A stretch of DNA of 64,000 nt, taken from NCBI RefSeq assembly GCF_040833965.1, contig NZ_CP162142.1:1947001-2011000 (forward strand), written 5' to 3'. Positions 37,631 to 45,825 of this stretch are shown piece by piece. The notes under the pieces were generated by a model. That model had not been told where the DNA came from. It did no database searches and saw nothing but the letters and a program-made list of their open reading frames with translations. Every line of letters starts with the position of its first letter. Position 1 is the first letter of the stretch. Position numbers and translations under genes: made by a program. This DNA comes from Leptospira sp. WS39.C2 (GTDB taxonomy: Bacteria > Spirochaetota > Leptospiria > Leptospirales > Leptospiraceae).

Positions 37631-38479
37631 ATGATTATCAATCACAACATCAGTGCACTCGTTGCAAAACGGGCACTCACAAACACCAGTCGTGACATGG
37701 ACAAGTCCATGGAACACCTAGCAACGGGTATGCGAATCAATAGACCAGGGGATGATTCCTTGGGATTCTCCGTATCCGAAAAACTTAGATCCCAAATCCG
37801 AGCTTTAGGACAAGCAGAACGAAATACTCAGGATGGTATGTCGTTTTTACAAGTTACGGAAGGATCTTTGGACCAAGTAAACTCCATATTACAGAGATTA
37901 CGTGAACTTTCCGTGCAATCAGCTAACGGGATATATTCGAATGAGGACAGACAATTAGTCCAATTAGAAGTATCACAGCTTGTTGAAGAAGTGGAAAGGA
38001 TCGGTACATCTGCGGAGTTTAATAAAGTTAGGCCACTGGATGGTCGATTTTCTCGTGCTGGCAAAAACCCAATGACATTACAAGTGGGTGCAAACGGATC
38101 AGAAAAGATTGAAGTTTACATCAATACGATGACAAGCTCTTCTTTAAAACTGAAACAAGCTGGAAACAAGTTGACACTTTCAACTCCAAACAAAGCTTCC
38201 GATTCACTCCAAGTATTGGATGATGCCATCAATCGAGTCAATCGCCTTCGGTCGGACTTGGGTGCCTATTACAACCGATTGGATTTAACCTTAAAATCAC
38301 TGAGTAATAACTATGTGAATATGGTTTCTTCCGAATCACAAATCAGAGATGCAGATATGGCGACGGAAATGGTGGAATATTCCAAAAACCAAATCCTAAC
38401 CAAATCGGGTGTGGCCATGCTTGCCCAAGCAAATCTCAGACCAGAATCAGTAGTAAAACTCCTCACGGACAGATACTAG
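37631..38479 (+). CDS. flaB: Flagellin, FlaB core-filament type
   Basis: A core protein of the periplasmic flagellar filament. The ATG giving MIINHNISAL is the standard FlaB start and has AGGAGG ahead; an in-frame ATG eight codons upstream would swallow that site. N-terminal flagellin domain (1-140, with SSxxR-like TGMRINRPGDDSLGF) and C-terminal domain (about 200-282, RDADMATEMVEYSKNQIL). Only about 60 residues lie between, as in spirochaete FlaB proteins without a variable surface domain. 282 aa. A terminator follows directly. Confidence 0.96.
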   Translation: MIINHNISALVAKRALTNTSRDMDKSMEHLATGMRINRPGDDSLGFSVSEKLRSQIRALGQAERNTQDGMSFLQVTEGSLDQVNSILQRLRELSVQSANGIYSNEDRQLVQLEVSQLVEEVERIGTSAEFNKVRPLDGRFSRAGKNPMTLQVGANGSEKIEVYINTMTSSSLKLKQAGNKLTLSTPNKASDSLQVLDDAINRVNRLRSDLGAYYNRLDLTLKSLSNNYVNMVSSESQIRDADMATEMVEYSKNQILTKSGVAMLAQANLRPESVVKLLTDRY

Positions 38480-38495
38480 GGTTTTTTAAGAGATG

Positions 38496-38528
38496 GAAAT
38501 CCTCCTTGCAAACAGGGAGGATTTCTTT
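38496..38528 (+). terminator. Rho-independent terminator after flaB
   Basis: Ten-pair perfect stem GAAATCCTCC / GGAGGATTTC with a ten-base loop, followed by TTT. It begins 17 bases after the flaB stop, so flaB is a single-gene unit, and the following lipoprotein gene has its own promoter or depends on read-through. Confidence 0.85.
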
Positions 38529-38576
38529 AAACTTTGTCCGAAACCTTCATTGAGAAGGTGAGCGAGGACAATCACT

Positions 38577-39308
38577 TTGAAACAAATCATTTCCGGAATT
38601 TTATCCCTATCATTACTTACCACAATTTCTTGTGGACTTTCTGACAACACAAAACGACTGATTTTGAGTACATCCATTGGATGTGGCGTTGGTTTAGCGT
38701 TAGGTGCTGTTTACGACGAATCACAAAGAAAAAAAGACACTAAAAACAAAAAGAACGATTTCCAAAGACAAATCAAAGAATCTTTGGCAATGGAAAAAAA
38801 GAAGCCACAAAACAAAGGTAAAATTGTTGGTTTAGGTGCTGGTTGTTTGGCAGGACTTGGAACAGGATTTTATCTCAACACTATGTATGATAACATGGCG
38901 GAAGAGATGAAAAAACAAGGGATCACTCTTACAAAAAGTGAACGTGGTGGTGAAACAGTAGCCCTCACTGCTTCTATGGACGGCGGAATTGCGTTCGAGG
39001 ACGGAAAAGCTGACCTGAAAGGAAAAGGGAAAGAGAACATTGATAAATTAGCGGAAGCACTTGCAGCTTACCCTGAAACTAAGATTAATATCACAGGACA
39101 TGCAAACCGAACTGGTGCAGAAGACCTTAACCAAAGACTTTCACAAGACAGAGCAGTGACTGCAAAAGATGCGATCATTGAAAATGGAGTGGAAGGAAAA
39201 CGAATCGGGACTGTCCAAGGATTAGGTTCTTCAACTCCGCTCAAAAACGTGGATCCAAAAGATGGCTCTAACCGTCGTGTGGAAGTTGAAATCGTTCCCG
39301 CAAGTTAA
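38577..39308 (+). CDS. OmpA-family lipoprotein with glycine-zipper region
   Basis: A 243-aa outer-membrane-type protein. TTG start with GAGG ahead; signal peptide with lipobox TISC (Cys19). The mid region has two glycine-rich stretches (IGCGVGLALGAVYDE, VGLGAGCLAGLGTGFYLN) that resemble glycine zippers, and the OmpA/MotB peptidoglycan-binding domain lies at about 135-240 (INITGHANRTG, NQRLSQDRA, NRRVEVEIV). It should link the outer membrane to peptidoglycan. It is related in layout to Loa22 but has the extra glycine-zipper domain, so I do not name it. Confidence 0.85.
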   Translation: MKQIISGILSLSLLTTISCGLSDNTKRLILSTSIGCGVGLALGAVYDESQRKKDTKNKKNDFQRQIKESLAMEKKKPQNKGKIVGLGAGCLAGLGTGFYLNTMYDNMAEEMKKQGITLTKSERGGETVALTASMDGGIAFEDGKADLKGKGKENIDKLAEALAAYPETKINITGHANRTGAEDLNQRLSQDRAVTAKDAIIENGVEGKRIGTVQGLGSSTPLKNVDPKDGSNRRVEVEIVPAS

Positions 39309-39361
39309 TCCAACTTAAAGCTAAAATGAGGCAGGATTTTTTTAAAATTCTGTCTCCAAAT

Positions 39362-39395
39362 AAAAAAGCCTACAAAGTTTGTAGGCTTTTTTTTT
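39362..39395. terminator. Bidirectional terminator between the OmpA-like gene and ybaB
   Basis: Perfect stem AAAAAAGCCTACAAA / TTTGTAGGCTTTTTT with one loop base (in practice a 12-pair stem with a small loop), an A-run on the left and a T-run of nine on the right. It terminates both converging transcripts. Confidence 0.92.
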
Positions 39396-39422
39396 AGAAT
39401 CGAATGTGAATTGAATTTCAAA

Positions 39423-39743
39423 TTACATCCCAAGTCCTGGAAAACCACCCATGGCTTGCATCTGTTTTGCAGCACCGGCCTGCGCATCTTGTAATGCTTT
39501 TGTATAGGCTTCTTGGATGGAACGTTCGAGAAGATTTTTGTCTTTTTTATCCAAAAGTTCATCTTCGATTTGGATTGATTTCATTTGGAATTTACCGTCC
39601 AAAGTGATAGAAAGAAGTTTATTCTTAGAAATTCCCACAAAATTTAAGCCAGCAAGTTCCTTTTCCATGGTTTTCACTTGCGAACGCATCTTTTTCATCT
39701 GTTTGAGCATATCAAACTTGTTTCCACCTGCTCCACCGAACAT
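39423..39743 (-). CDS. YbaB/EbfC family nucleoid-associated protein
   Basis: A 106-aa DNA-binding protein of the YbaB/EbfC family: KFDMLKQMKKMRSQVKTMEKEL helix, GLNFVGISKNKLLSITLDGKF strand and a helix ending in a Gln/Met/Gly-rich tail (MQAMGGFPGLGM). I choose the ATG preceded by AAGAGGTG; a GTG two codons earlier is also in frame but lies inside that site. It is usually beside recR or dnaX, but neither is here. Confidence 0.92.
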   Translation of the reverse strand: MFGGAGGNKFDMLKQMKKMRSQVKTMEKELAGLNFVGISKNKLLSITLDGKFQMKSIQIEDELLDKKDKNLLERSIQEAYTKALQDAQAGAAKQMQAMGGFPGLGM

Positions 39744-39824
39744 AATCACCTCTTATTCATTTCAGGATTTTTTTTCTCTGAAAGAACGCAAATATAAAAC
39801 TTCCTTTGTCGATACTTAAAGAAT

Positions 39825-41180
39825 ATGATCCATCCAAATTCCCCCTACAAACGAATCTGGGATCTTTTTGTATTTATTTGCATTACGTATTTTGCCATTG
39901 AAGTACCTTTACGCCTCGTGTTTCCTCATAAACTTTCTGTAGGAGTCACTCATTTTGAAAGGGCCATTCAAATCATATTTGGAATCGACCTCATACTCAA
40001 TTTTTTTACTGCAATTTTGAAGGATAGGCTTCTCATCCAAAATAAAAAAATCGTAGCGAAATCCTATTTTAAAACCTGGTTTTTAATCGATTTTTTATCT
40101 GCTTTTCCTTTTGATCTTTTTGGCGGATTTTTTTTCCAATACTTTGGCGTAACAGATAGTTTGAAAATTTTACGTTTATTACGTTCTGTAAGAGTATTTG
40201 AACTATTTAAATCATTACGAATGTTAGCTCTTGGTGCAGATTCGGAAGACAGATTTAAATTATTAGATGTTATCAATCCGATGACCTTTCGTTTGATCTT
40301 TTTTGTGTATTGGACTTCACTTTTTGCTCATTGGGTTGCATGTGGTTGGATCCACTTGAGCCCTGAGTTTTTAATAGACAAAGACATGACTACACGTTAT
40401 ATCCGAGCTTTGTACTGGTCTGTTACAACACTAACTACTATTGGATACGGGGATATAACACCAACAACCAATCCACAAACCATTTATACAATGGGAGTGA
40501 TGATCTTAGGTGTGGGTATATATGGATATGTCATTGGTAATATAGCAACATTATTATCTAATTTAGATATTTCCCGTGTTACCTTTCAAGAAAAACTAAA
40601 CACAATCAATTCTTTCATCAAATACAAAAAACTTCCTCCTCAACTAGCAAACCGTATCCGCTCCTACTACATCAACCTTTGGGAAAACAAACACGGAATT
40701 GATGAAACAGAAATCTGGGACCAACTTCCTTCTGGAATCAAAATTGATGTGTCTATGTTTTTACATAACCATTTGATTTCTGTTGTCCCATTTTTTAAAC
40801 ATGCGCCAGAAGAATTAAAAAGAGAAGTTGTTTTAGAATTAAAACCTGCCTTTTATATGAAAGGTGATGTAATTTTCAGAGAAGGTGACGTCCCTCATAA
40901 TATGTATTTTTTATCAAAAGGTCATGTAGAGGTAATCAAAGAAAAAACAGGAGAGCTACTCGCAACTTTAAATTCAGGTTCTTTTTTTGGAGAAATGAGT
41001 TTGATCGATGACTCTCTACGAACAGCAACAATAAAAGCAGGTTCGTTTTGTGATGTTTACACTCTGAATCGAGATGTTTTTACGGAAATTTTAAAACACC
41101 ATCCAAGTTTTGCAAGTCACATCAAAACAATTGCACTAGAAAGAAAAAAACACCAATCAGCTTTGGGTAGTCATGAATAA
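39825..41180 (+). CDS. Cyclic-nucleotide-gated potassium channel (SthK/LliK type)
   Basis: A 451-aa six-helix voltage-sensor-like channel. S4 has LKILRLLRSVRVF (about 113-125), the pore filter is TIGYGD (205-210), the S6/C-linker follows, and a cyclic-nucleotide-binding domain covers about 318-435 (FREGDVPHNMYFLSKG, FFGEMSLIDDSLRTATI with the phosphate-binding Glu and Arg). The K+ filter and domain order match the spirochaete channels SthK and LliK; LliK itself is from Leptospira, so this is likely an orthologue. It diverges from ybaB. Confidence 0.94.
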   Translation: MIHPNSPYKRIWDLFVFICITYFAIEVPLRLVFPHKLSVGVTHFERAIQIIFGIDLILNFFTAILKDRLLIQNKKIVAKSYFKTWFLIDFLSAFPFDLFGGFFFQYFGVTDSLKILRLLRSVRVFELFKSLRMLALGADSEDRFKLLDVINPMTFRLIFFVYWTSLFAHWVACGWIHLSPEFLIDKDMTTRYIRALYWSVTTLTTIGYGDITPTTNPQTIYTMGVMILGVGIYGYVIGNIATLLSNLDISRVTFQEKLNTINSFIKYKKLPPQLANRIRSYYINLWENKHGIDETEIWDQLPSGIKIDVSMFLHNHLISVVPFFKHAPEELKREVVLELKPAFYMKGDVIFREGDVPHNMYFLSKGHVEVIKEKTGELLATLNSGSFFGEMSLIDDSLRTATIKAGSFCDVYTLNRDVFTEILKHHPSFASHIKTIALERKKHQSALGSHE

Positions 41181-41190
41181 TATATACTAT

Positions 41191-41964
41191 TTACAAACGA
41201 ATATTGGAAATCGAATGTTCAGGGTCAACTAAAGCAATCGTTTCATCTGCCAATCGATCAAATGCATACCAAGCATTTGTATCCTTTTTTAAAGGTTCCT
41301 GTTTTTCTGTTTTTACTTTAATAGATTCTGATTTCGGAATTTCACCAAGAGTAGGAATTTCTTCGATTGATTTCAATTTTTCTAGCAGTTCTCGATGTTT
41401 TTTGGAAGCCCCAAACCAGGAAGGAACAAATGCAATTTTTTTCTTTTGGCTAAAAACAGTTTCAGTCTGAGAAATTTCATCTAACAAAAGATTGACGGCT
41501 TTGATTGTCCATTTACTCGGAGTGACAGGTATGAGTATCAGTTCTGAATTATAAATAGCCGTTGTCAGTTCATGTTTAGCAGAACCTGGAGTATCGATGA
41601 TTACAAATTGATAGTTTTTTCGGACTTCTTCTAGGGCTCGTTTGAACTGAAGGCATAAACTTGTAGAATCGGGATTGTATTTGGTGAGTTTGGCCAAATT
41701 CAAAGTGGAAGGTAAAACATCAAAATGTTTGGTAGAACGAATACAATCGGAAATTCGTTTCATCCCTAGGAGAACACTCATCACATTCGAATCTTCTAAT
41801 TGGGAGAGATCCAAATCTGGCAATGAAAAATCAGTTAAATCCCCTTGCATATCCATATCAACAATGAGAGTTTTCCCGCGCCTGGCCAATGCGCACGCTA
41901 AATGAGCTGCTGTAGTGGATTTTCCACTTCCCCCTTTGATATTTGAAACCGAAATCACCTTCAT
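41191..41964 (-). CDS. Orphan ParA/MinD-type ATPase
   Basis: A 257-aa deviant-Walker ATPase. The P-loop reads KGGSGKSTT (about 10-18) with the signature lysine at its start, [11 protein letters not shown] follows, and [10 protein letters not shown] is the second strand. ParA proteins position DNA or protein cargo. No parB or parS is adjacent, so this is not a standard chromosome-partition pair; it may position another cargo. Convergent with the channel gene 10 bases away. Confidence 0.9.
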   Translation of the reverse strand: MKVISVSNIKGGSGKSTTAAHLACALARRGKTLIVDMDMQGDLTDFSLPDLDLSQLEDSNVMSVLLGMKRISDCIRSTKHFDVLPSTLNLAKLTKYNPDSTSLCLQFKRALEEVRKNYQFVIIDTPGSAKHELTTAIYNSELILIPVTPSKWTIKAVNLLLDEISQTETVFSQKKKIAFVPSWFGASKKHRELLEKLKSIEEIPTLGEIPKSESIKVKTEKQEPLKKDTNAWYAFDRLADETIALVDPEHSISNIRL

Positions 41965-42059
41965 GGGGCAAAGAATTCCTTTAATTCATCCATTGACCAC
42001 TGATTTTTTTTTGAATTTTCCTTGGAAAGGACTAAGACCTACTTAAATTGGTTCATGTT

Positions 42060-42440
42060 ATGGCATTCACAATACGTTTCCGAGTATGGGACAAACAAGA
42101 AAAGGAATTCACCCAAAAAGGATTTAGTTTAACTTTAGAGGGTAAATTATTAAAATTTGGCCAACCTATATCTAATGAAGATAATTACGTGGTGAATTGT
42201 TTCACTGGTTTAAAAGATAAATATGACAAAGAATTGTTTGAAGAAGACATTATTGAACATACTGTCGCAAAAGGTGGAAACCTTACTCAACATACAGGCA
42301 TTATACGATACAACCAAGAACATGGGGCATTTTATTTAGAAAATGGACCACCTCTCTTACAATTATTTTCAATTCGAAAAGTTGGAAATCCATACGAAAA
42401 TCCAATCCTATTTGATTTGTATTTAAAAAGTAAGTCTTGA
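42060..42440 (+). CDS. YopX-like protein
   Basis: A 126-aa protein with the pattern of YopX family proteins (PF09643), mostly known from phages and prophages: RFRVWDKQEKEF at the N-terminus, FTGLKDKYDKELFEEDIIEH in the middle (the canonical TGLKDKNGxEIYEGDI) and IGNPYENPIL-like end. The first ATG in frame with this start is used; a TTG four codons earlier is an alternative. There are no other phage genes near. Its stop overlaps the TTG start of the following gene, so it is part of a two-gene chromosomal unit. Confidence 0.75.
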   Translation: MAFTIRFRVWDKQEKEFTQKGFSLTLEGKLLKFGQPISNEDNYVVNCFTGLKDKYDKELFEEDIIEHTVAKGGNLTQHTGIIRYNQEHGAFYLENGPPLLQLFSIRKVGNPYENPILFDLYLKSKS

Positions 42441-43918
42441 ATTTGTTCCGAACCTTTCTTGTTTTTAGTTTTCTCCTAACATACCCTCTAAAAGCCAACC
42501 CAGTTTTAGAGGAATATTGGGAATCACTACAAAAAACAAAGGAAAAGTTTGAATTGGATGATTACAGTCCAAAACGATTTCAATTTGGTTTTGATTCCAA
42601 TGCCCCTGCTCTATTTTATAAAGAATCAATCAATCATGAAGTTTTTTGGTTTTGCCAAAAATACATTGCAAAGTATCATTCCAACCTGCCTTACCCAAGG
42701 TTTAAAGAAAACATAAGGTCACACTTAACTGATTTGTATGGAGATATTTCTCAGAATTTTTTAAGCGGTAAAACAAATTTCACATGTTATACCGGTTGGA
42801 AAAATGGAAGTTCCCTTTTAAAAATCCACTTTTTCTTAAACGAGGATACTTTTTTCCCATTTCGATATGACCACTACAACCAAAATGGACAACTTTTTCT
42901 TACCGAAGAAGATGAAACAAAAAATGGGAAAAAAGATAGTTTCACTTATTATACGAGTACAGGTTGTCCGAAAGAAATCACTAAAGACAAAAATGACTTC
43001 GGAGGTATCGATGAGTGGTGGTACTATCAAAATTGCAAATTAGTCCGAATTGAATATGATGCAAACGAAAACGGATTCAAAGAAAGAATTTGTTATTACG
43101 AGAACAACAAAGAATTATATTGCGAAGGTGTTGGAGAAAAAGAAGAAAGAGAAGCCACTCTTTTAGAGTCCCAAGAAAAATGGAAGGAAGCTTTAAAGTT
43201 CTATCGAAAATCACTCATAGAATATAAAAAAGAAGTTAGCAATGGAACTCTTCGTACTTGTTCATTACTAAAAAAAATTGCAAACATAGAATATAATGAA
43301 AAAGAATTTTCATCTTTTACAAAAACTTTAGATGAATTTTTTTCCTATCGTGTTTGTGAATCCGACTCACTCGATGTATTATTATATAAATCATACTATT
43401 ATTTATATGTTTTAAATGATTATAACTCTGCCAAAGAAAGTTATAAAAAAACTGCTGAGATATACCGAAAAGTTCATGGAGAAATTAGTCCAGAAATATC
43501 CCTTAATTTAGCTTATGCCTATCTAATGGCAAAAGAACCTAAAGCATGTTTAACGAGCTTGGAAAAACTTAACTACCGAAGGTTAATGCCCTATCCTAGA
43601 TTTTTTCTCTTTTATTATAGAGGGTCATGTGAATTGAGTTTAGGGAGTTTTGAAGAATCATATACCAACCTCAAACGAGCCCAAATTTTAGGTGGTGAAA
43701 AAGTATTTTTACCAATTGTGTATTATAAATTGGCAAGGGCTTCTTATGCGACCAAACGAGAAAGTGAAGGTAAACTCTGGGCCGAACAAGCACTTTATAT
43801 TGATTTAGAGCTTTTCCAAAAAATGGAATCCGATCCAATTTTTACTCCATTTATTGAATCACTGAATGGCAAATCCTATAAAACAAAATATTACTTGAAT
43901 AAAGTAAAAAAACCATGA
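42437..43918 (+). CDS. Exported TPR-repeat protein of unknown function
   Basis: A 493-aa protein with a signal peptide (1-19) and no lipobox. Residues about 100-215 hold several short acidic turns (NGQLFLTEEDETKNGKKD, DFGGIDEWWYY, ANENGFKERICYY) like the toxin_15/MORN-type repeats found in exported leptospiral proteins, followed by tetratricopeptide repeats (about 230-470; KWKEALKFYRKSL, DYNSAKESYKKTAEIY). TTG start overlapping the upstream stop. Function unknown; likely a periplasmic scaffold. Confidence 0.75.
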   Translation: MNLFRTFLVFSFLLTYPLKANPVLEEYWESLQKTKEKFELDDYSPKRFQFGFDSNAPALFYKESINHEVFWFCQKYIAKYHSNLPYPRFKENIRSHLTDLYGDISQNFLSGKTNFTCYTGWKNGSSLLKIHFFLNEDTFFPFRYDHYNQNGQLFLTEEDETKNGKKDSFTYYTSTGCPKEITKDKNDFGGIDEWWYYQNCKLVRIEYDANENGFKERICYYENNKELYCEGVGEKEEREATLLESQEKWKEALKFYRKSLIEYKKEVSNGTLRTCSLLKKIANIEYNEKEFSSFTKTLDEFFSYRVCESDSLDVLLYKSYYYLYVLNDYNSAKESYKKTAEIYRKVHGEISPEISLNLAYAYLMAKEPKACLTSLEKLNYRRLMPYPRFFLFYYRGSCELSLGSFEESYTNLKRAQILGGEKVFLPIVYYKLARASYATKRESEGKLWAEQALYIDLELFQKMESDPIFTPFIESLNGKSYKTKYYLNKVKKP

Positions 43919-43950
43919 GAGTTTAGCTCCTACGGAGATAGATTCGATTC

Positions 43951-45825
43951 ATGAAAAATTTTACGACGCTGAATGATGTTTTTTATTACGCCAAACGAAC
44001 CTTTGGTTCAAAAGAGATGTTTTTTGCAAAGGACAACGCAAAAAATTTCAAAGGACGTACATTTTCTAACATCTTCCACGAAGCTGAAAATTTAGCCTTA
44101 TCCCTTTTACAAATGGGCTTACAACCAGGTGACCGCATTGGTCTTATGGCAGACAATCGAACAGAGTGGGCGATTGCTGATATTGCTACTTTGTTAAACG
44201 GTGCCGTCAATGTTCCAAGAGGTTCCGACTCCACAGCCCAAGAGATTGAATACATTTTAACCCACTCGGAAAGCAAATATTGTTTTGTAGAACATGAGAA
44301 ACTATACGAATCTCTCAAACCAATCTTTTCGAATACAAAAGTTGAAAAGGTAATCATCCTTGATCCTAATTTTGAACCCAAAGACAGTAATGTTATCAAC
44401 TTAGCTACATTAGTCAAAGAAGGTGAAAGTCTCAGAAAAAACCTTCCTTCCTTAGAACTAAGATCAAAACAAGTGAAACCAGACGATTTGTTTACGATCA
44501 TTTATACTTCAGGCACAACTGGAATGCCAAAAGGTGTGATGTTGACCCATCAAAACATGGTTTATAATGTTGTCAAAGTACCACCAAGAGTTGGGCTCAA
44601 ATCTTCCGATAAAACATTATCCATCCTTCCTGTTTGGCATATCTTTGAACGAGCTATTGATTATGCGATCATTGCAGAAGGTGCATCCATTGCGTATACG
44701 AATATCAGAGACCTTCGCGATGATTTTCAAAAAATCAAACCTAGTTTTATGGCATCAGCACCAAGACTTTGGGAAAATTTATACCTAGGCATCAAACAAA
44801 AACTGGAAAAGGCTCCAGAGAATAAAAAGAAACTTTTTGAATTTGCTTATGACATTTGCAAAAAATTCAAAGACGGACAAGATTATTTATCAGGAAATAA
44901 ACTTCTCACAAAAGAAGAATCTCCTTTTGAGAGAATGAAAAATACAACCGTATCGATTGGTTATGTTCTAAATCTATTTTTACTCGCAAAAATTTTAGAT
45001 GGACTTGTTTTTTCTAAAATCAGAGAGGCATTAGGTGGTCAATTATCAGGAACTATTTCTGGCGGTGGTGCCCTTCCTTCCCATGTGGATGAATTTTTTA
45101 ACGTCATTGGCATTCCTGTTTATGAAGGATATGGAATGACCGAATGCGCTCCCATTATCTCTGTTAGGTCAGTTGGTCATGTAGTACAAGGTTCTGTAGG
45201 CAAATGGCCTGACGGTACTGTTGTCAAAATTGTGAATGAACAAGGTGAATCCGTTCCAAAAGGTAAAATGGGAGTCATTCACATCAAAGGGCCTCAAGTG
45301 ATGAAGGGTTATTACAAAAATGAGGAAGCGACAAAAAAAACCATTGTTGATGGTTGGATGAATACAGGTGACTTAGGGTTTATTTCCTTTAATGATACTC
45401 TTTCTGTCCGTGGCCGAGTGAAAGACACAATCGTTTTACTCGGAGGGGAAAACGTAGAGCCAGTCCCTATCGAAAACCTACTTTTGGAAAATGCTCTTAT
45501 CAACCAAGTAATCGTTGTTGGACAAGACCAAAAATCATTAACAGCTTTAGTATGGCCTGATAAAGAGAGAATGAAAGAAGCTGGTTTGCAGTGGAAAGAG
45601 GGAGAAGATTTGAACCAAAATAAAGAAGTTCGACTTTTTTACCAGAATATAGTAAAAAAACAAATTTCTTCTGAAAATGGATTCAAATCTTTTGAAAAAC
45701 TCTCTGACTTTAGGTTTTTACCAAAAGCTATGGAAGTTGGTGATGAGCTCACCAACCTTTTTAAAATGAAACGAAACATCATCCATGACAAATACAAAGA
45801 CCTCATCAAATCCATGTACAACTAA
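43951..45825 (+). CDS. Long-chain fatty-acid--CoA ligase (AMP-forming)
   Basis: Activates fatty acids to acyl-CoA through an acyl-adenylate. The AMP-binding core has YTSGTTGMPKG (185-195), YEGYGMTECAP and the hinge GRVKDTIVLLGGENV. 624 aa is the size of the FAA1/FadD15-like long-chain enzymes. CGGAGA precedes the ATG by about 16 bases. Convergent with pepN, overlapping by 4 bases. Substrate length cannot be read from sequence. Confidence 0.9.
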   Translation: MKNFTTLNDVFYYAKRTFGSKEMFFAKDNAKNFKGRTFSNIFHEAENLALSLLQMGLQPGDRIGLMADNRTEWAIADIATLLNGAVNVPRGSDSTAQEIEYILTHSESKYCFVEHEKLYESLKPIFSNTKVEKVIILDPNFEPKDSNVINLATLVKEGESLRKNLPSLELRSKQVKPDDLFTIIYTSGTTGMPKGVMLTHQNMVYNVVKVPPRVGLKSSDKTLSILPVWHIFERAIDYAIIAEGASIAYTNIRDLRDDFQKIKPSFMASAPRLWENLYLGIKQKLEKAPENKKKLFEFAYDICKKFKDGQDYLSGNKLLTKEESPFERMKNTTVSIGYVLNLFLLAKILDGLVFSKIREALGGQLSGTISGGGALPSHVDEFFNVIGIPVYEGYGMTECAPIISVRSVGHVVQGSVGKWPDGTVVKIVNEQGESVPKGKMGVIHIKGPQVMKGYYKNEEATKKTIVDGWMNTGDLGFISFNDTLSVRGRVKDTIVLLGGENVEPVPIENLLLENALINQVIVVGQDQKSLTALVWPDKERMKEAGLQWKEGEDLNQNKEVRLFYQNIVKKQISSENGFKSFEKLSDFRFLPKAMEVGDELTNLFKMKRNIIHDKYKDLIKSMYN

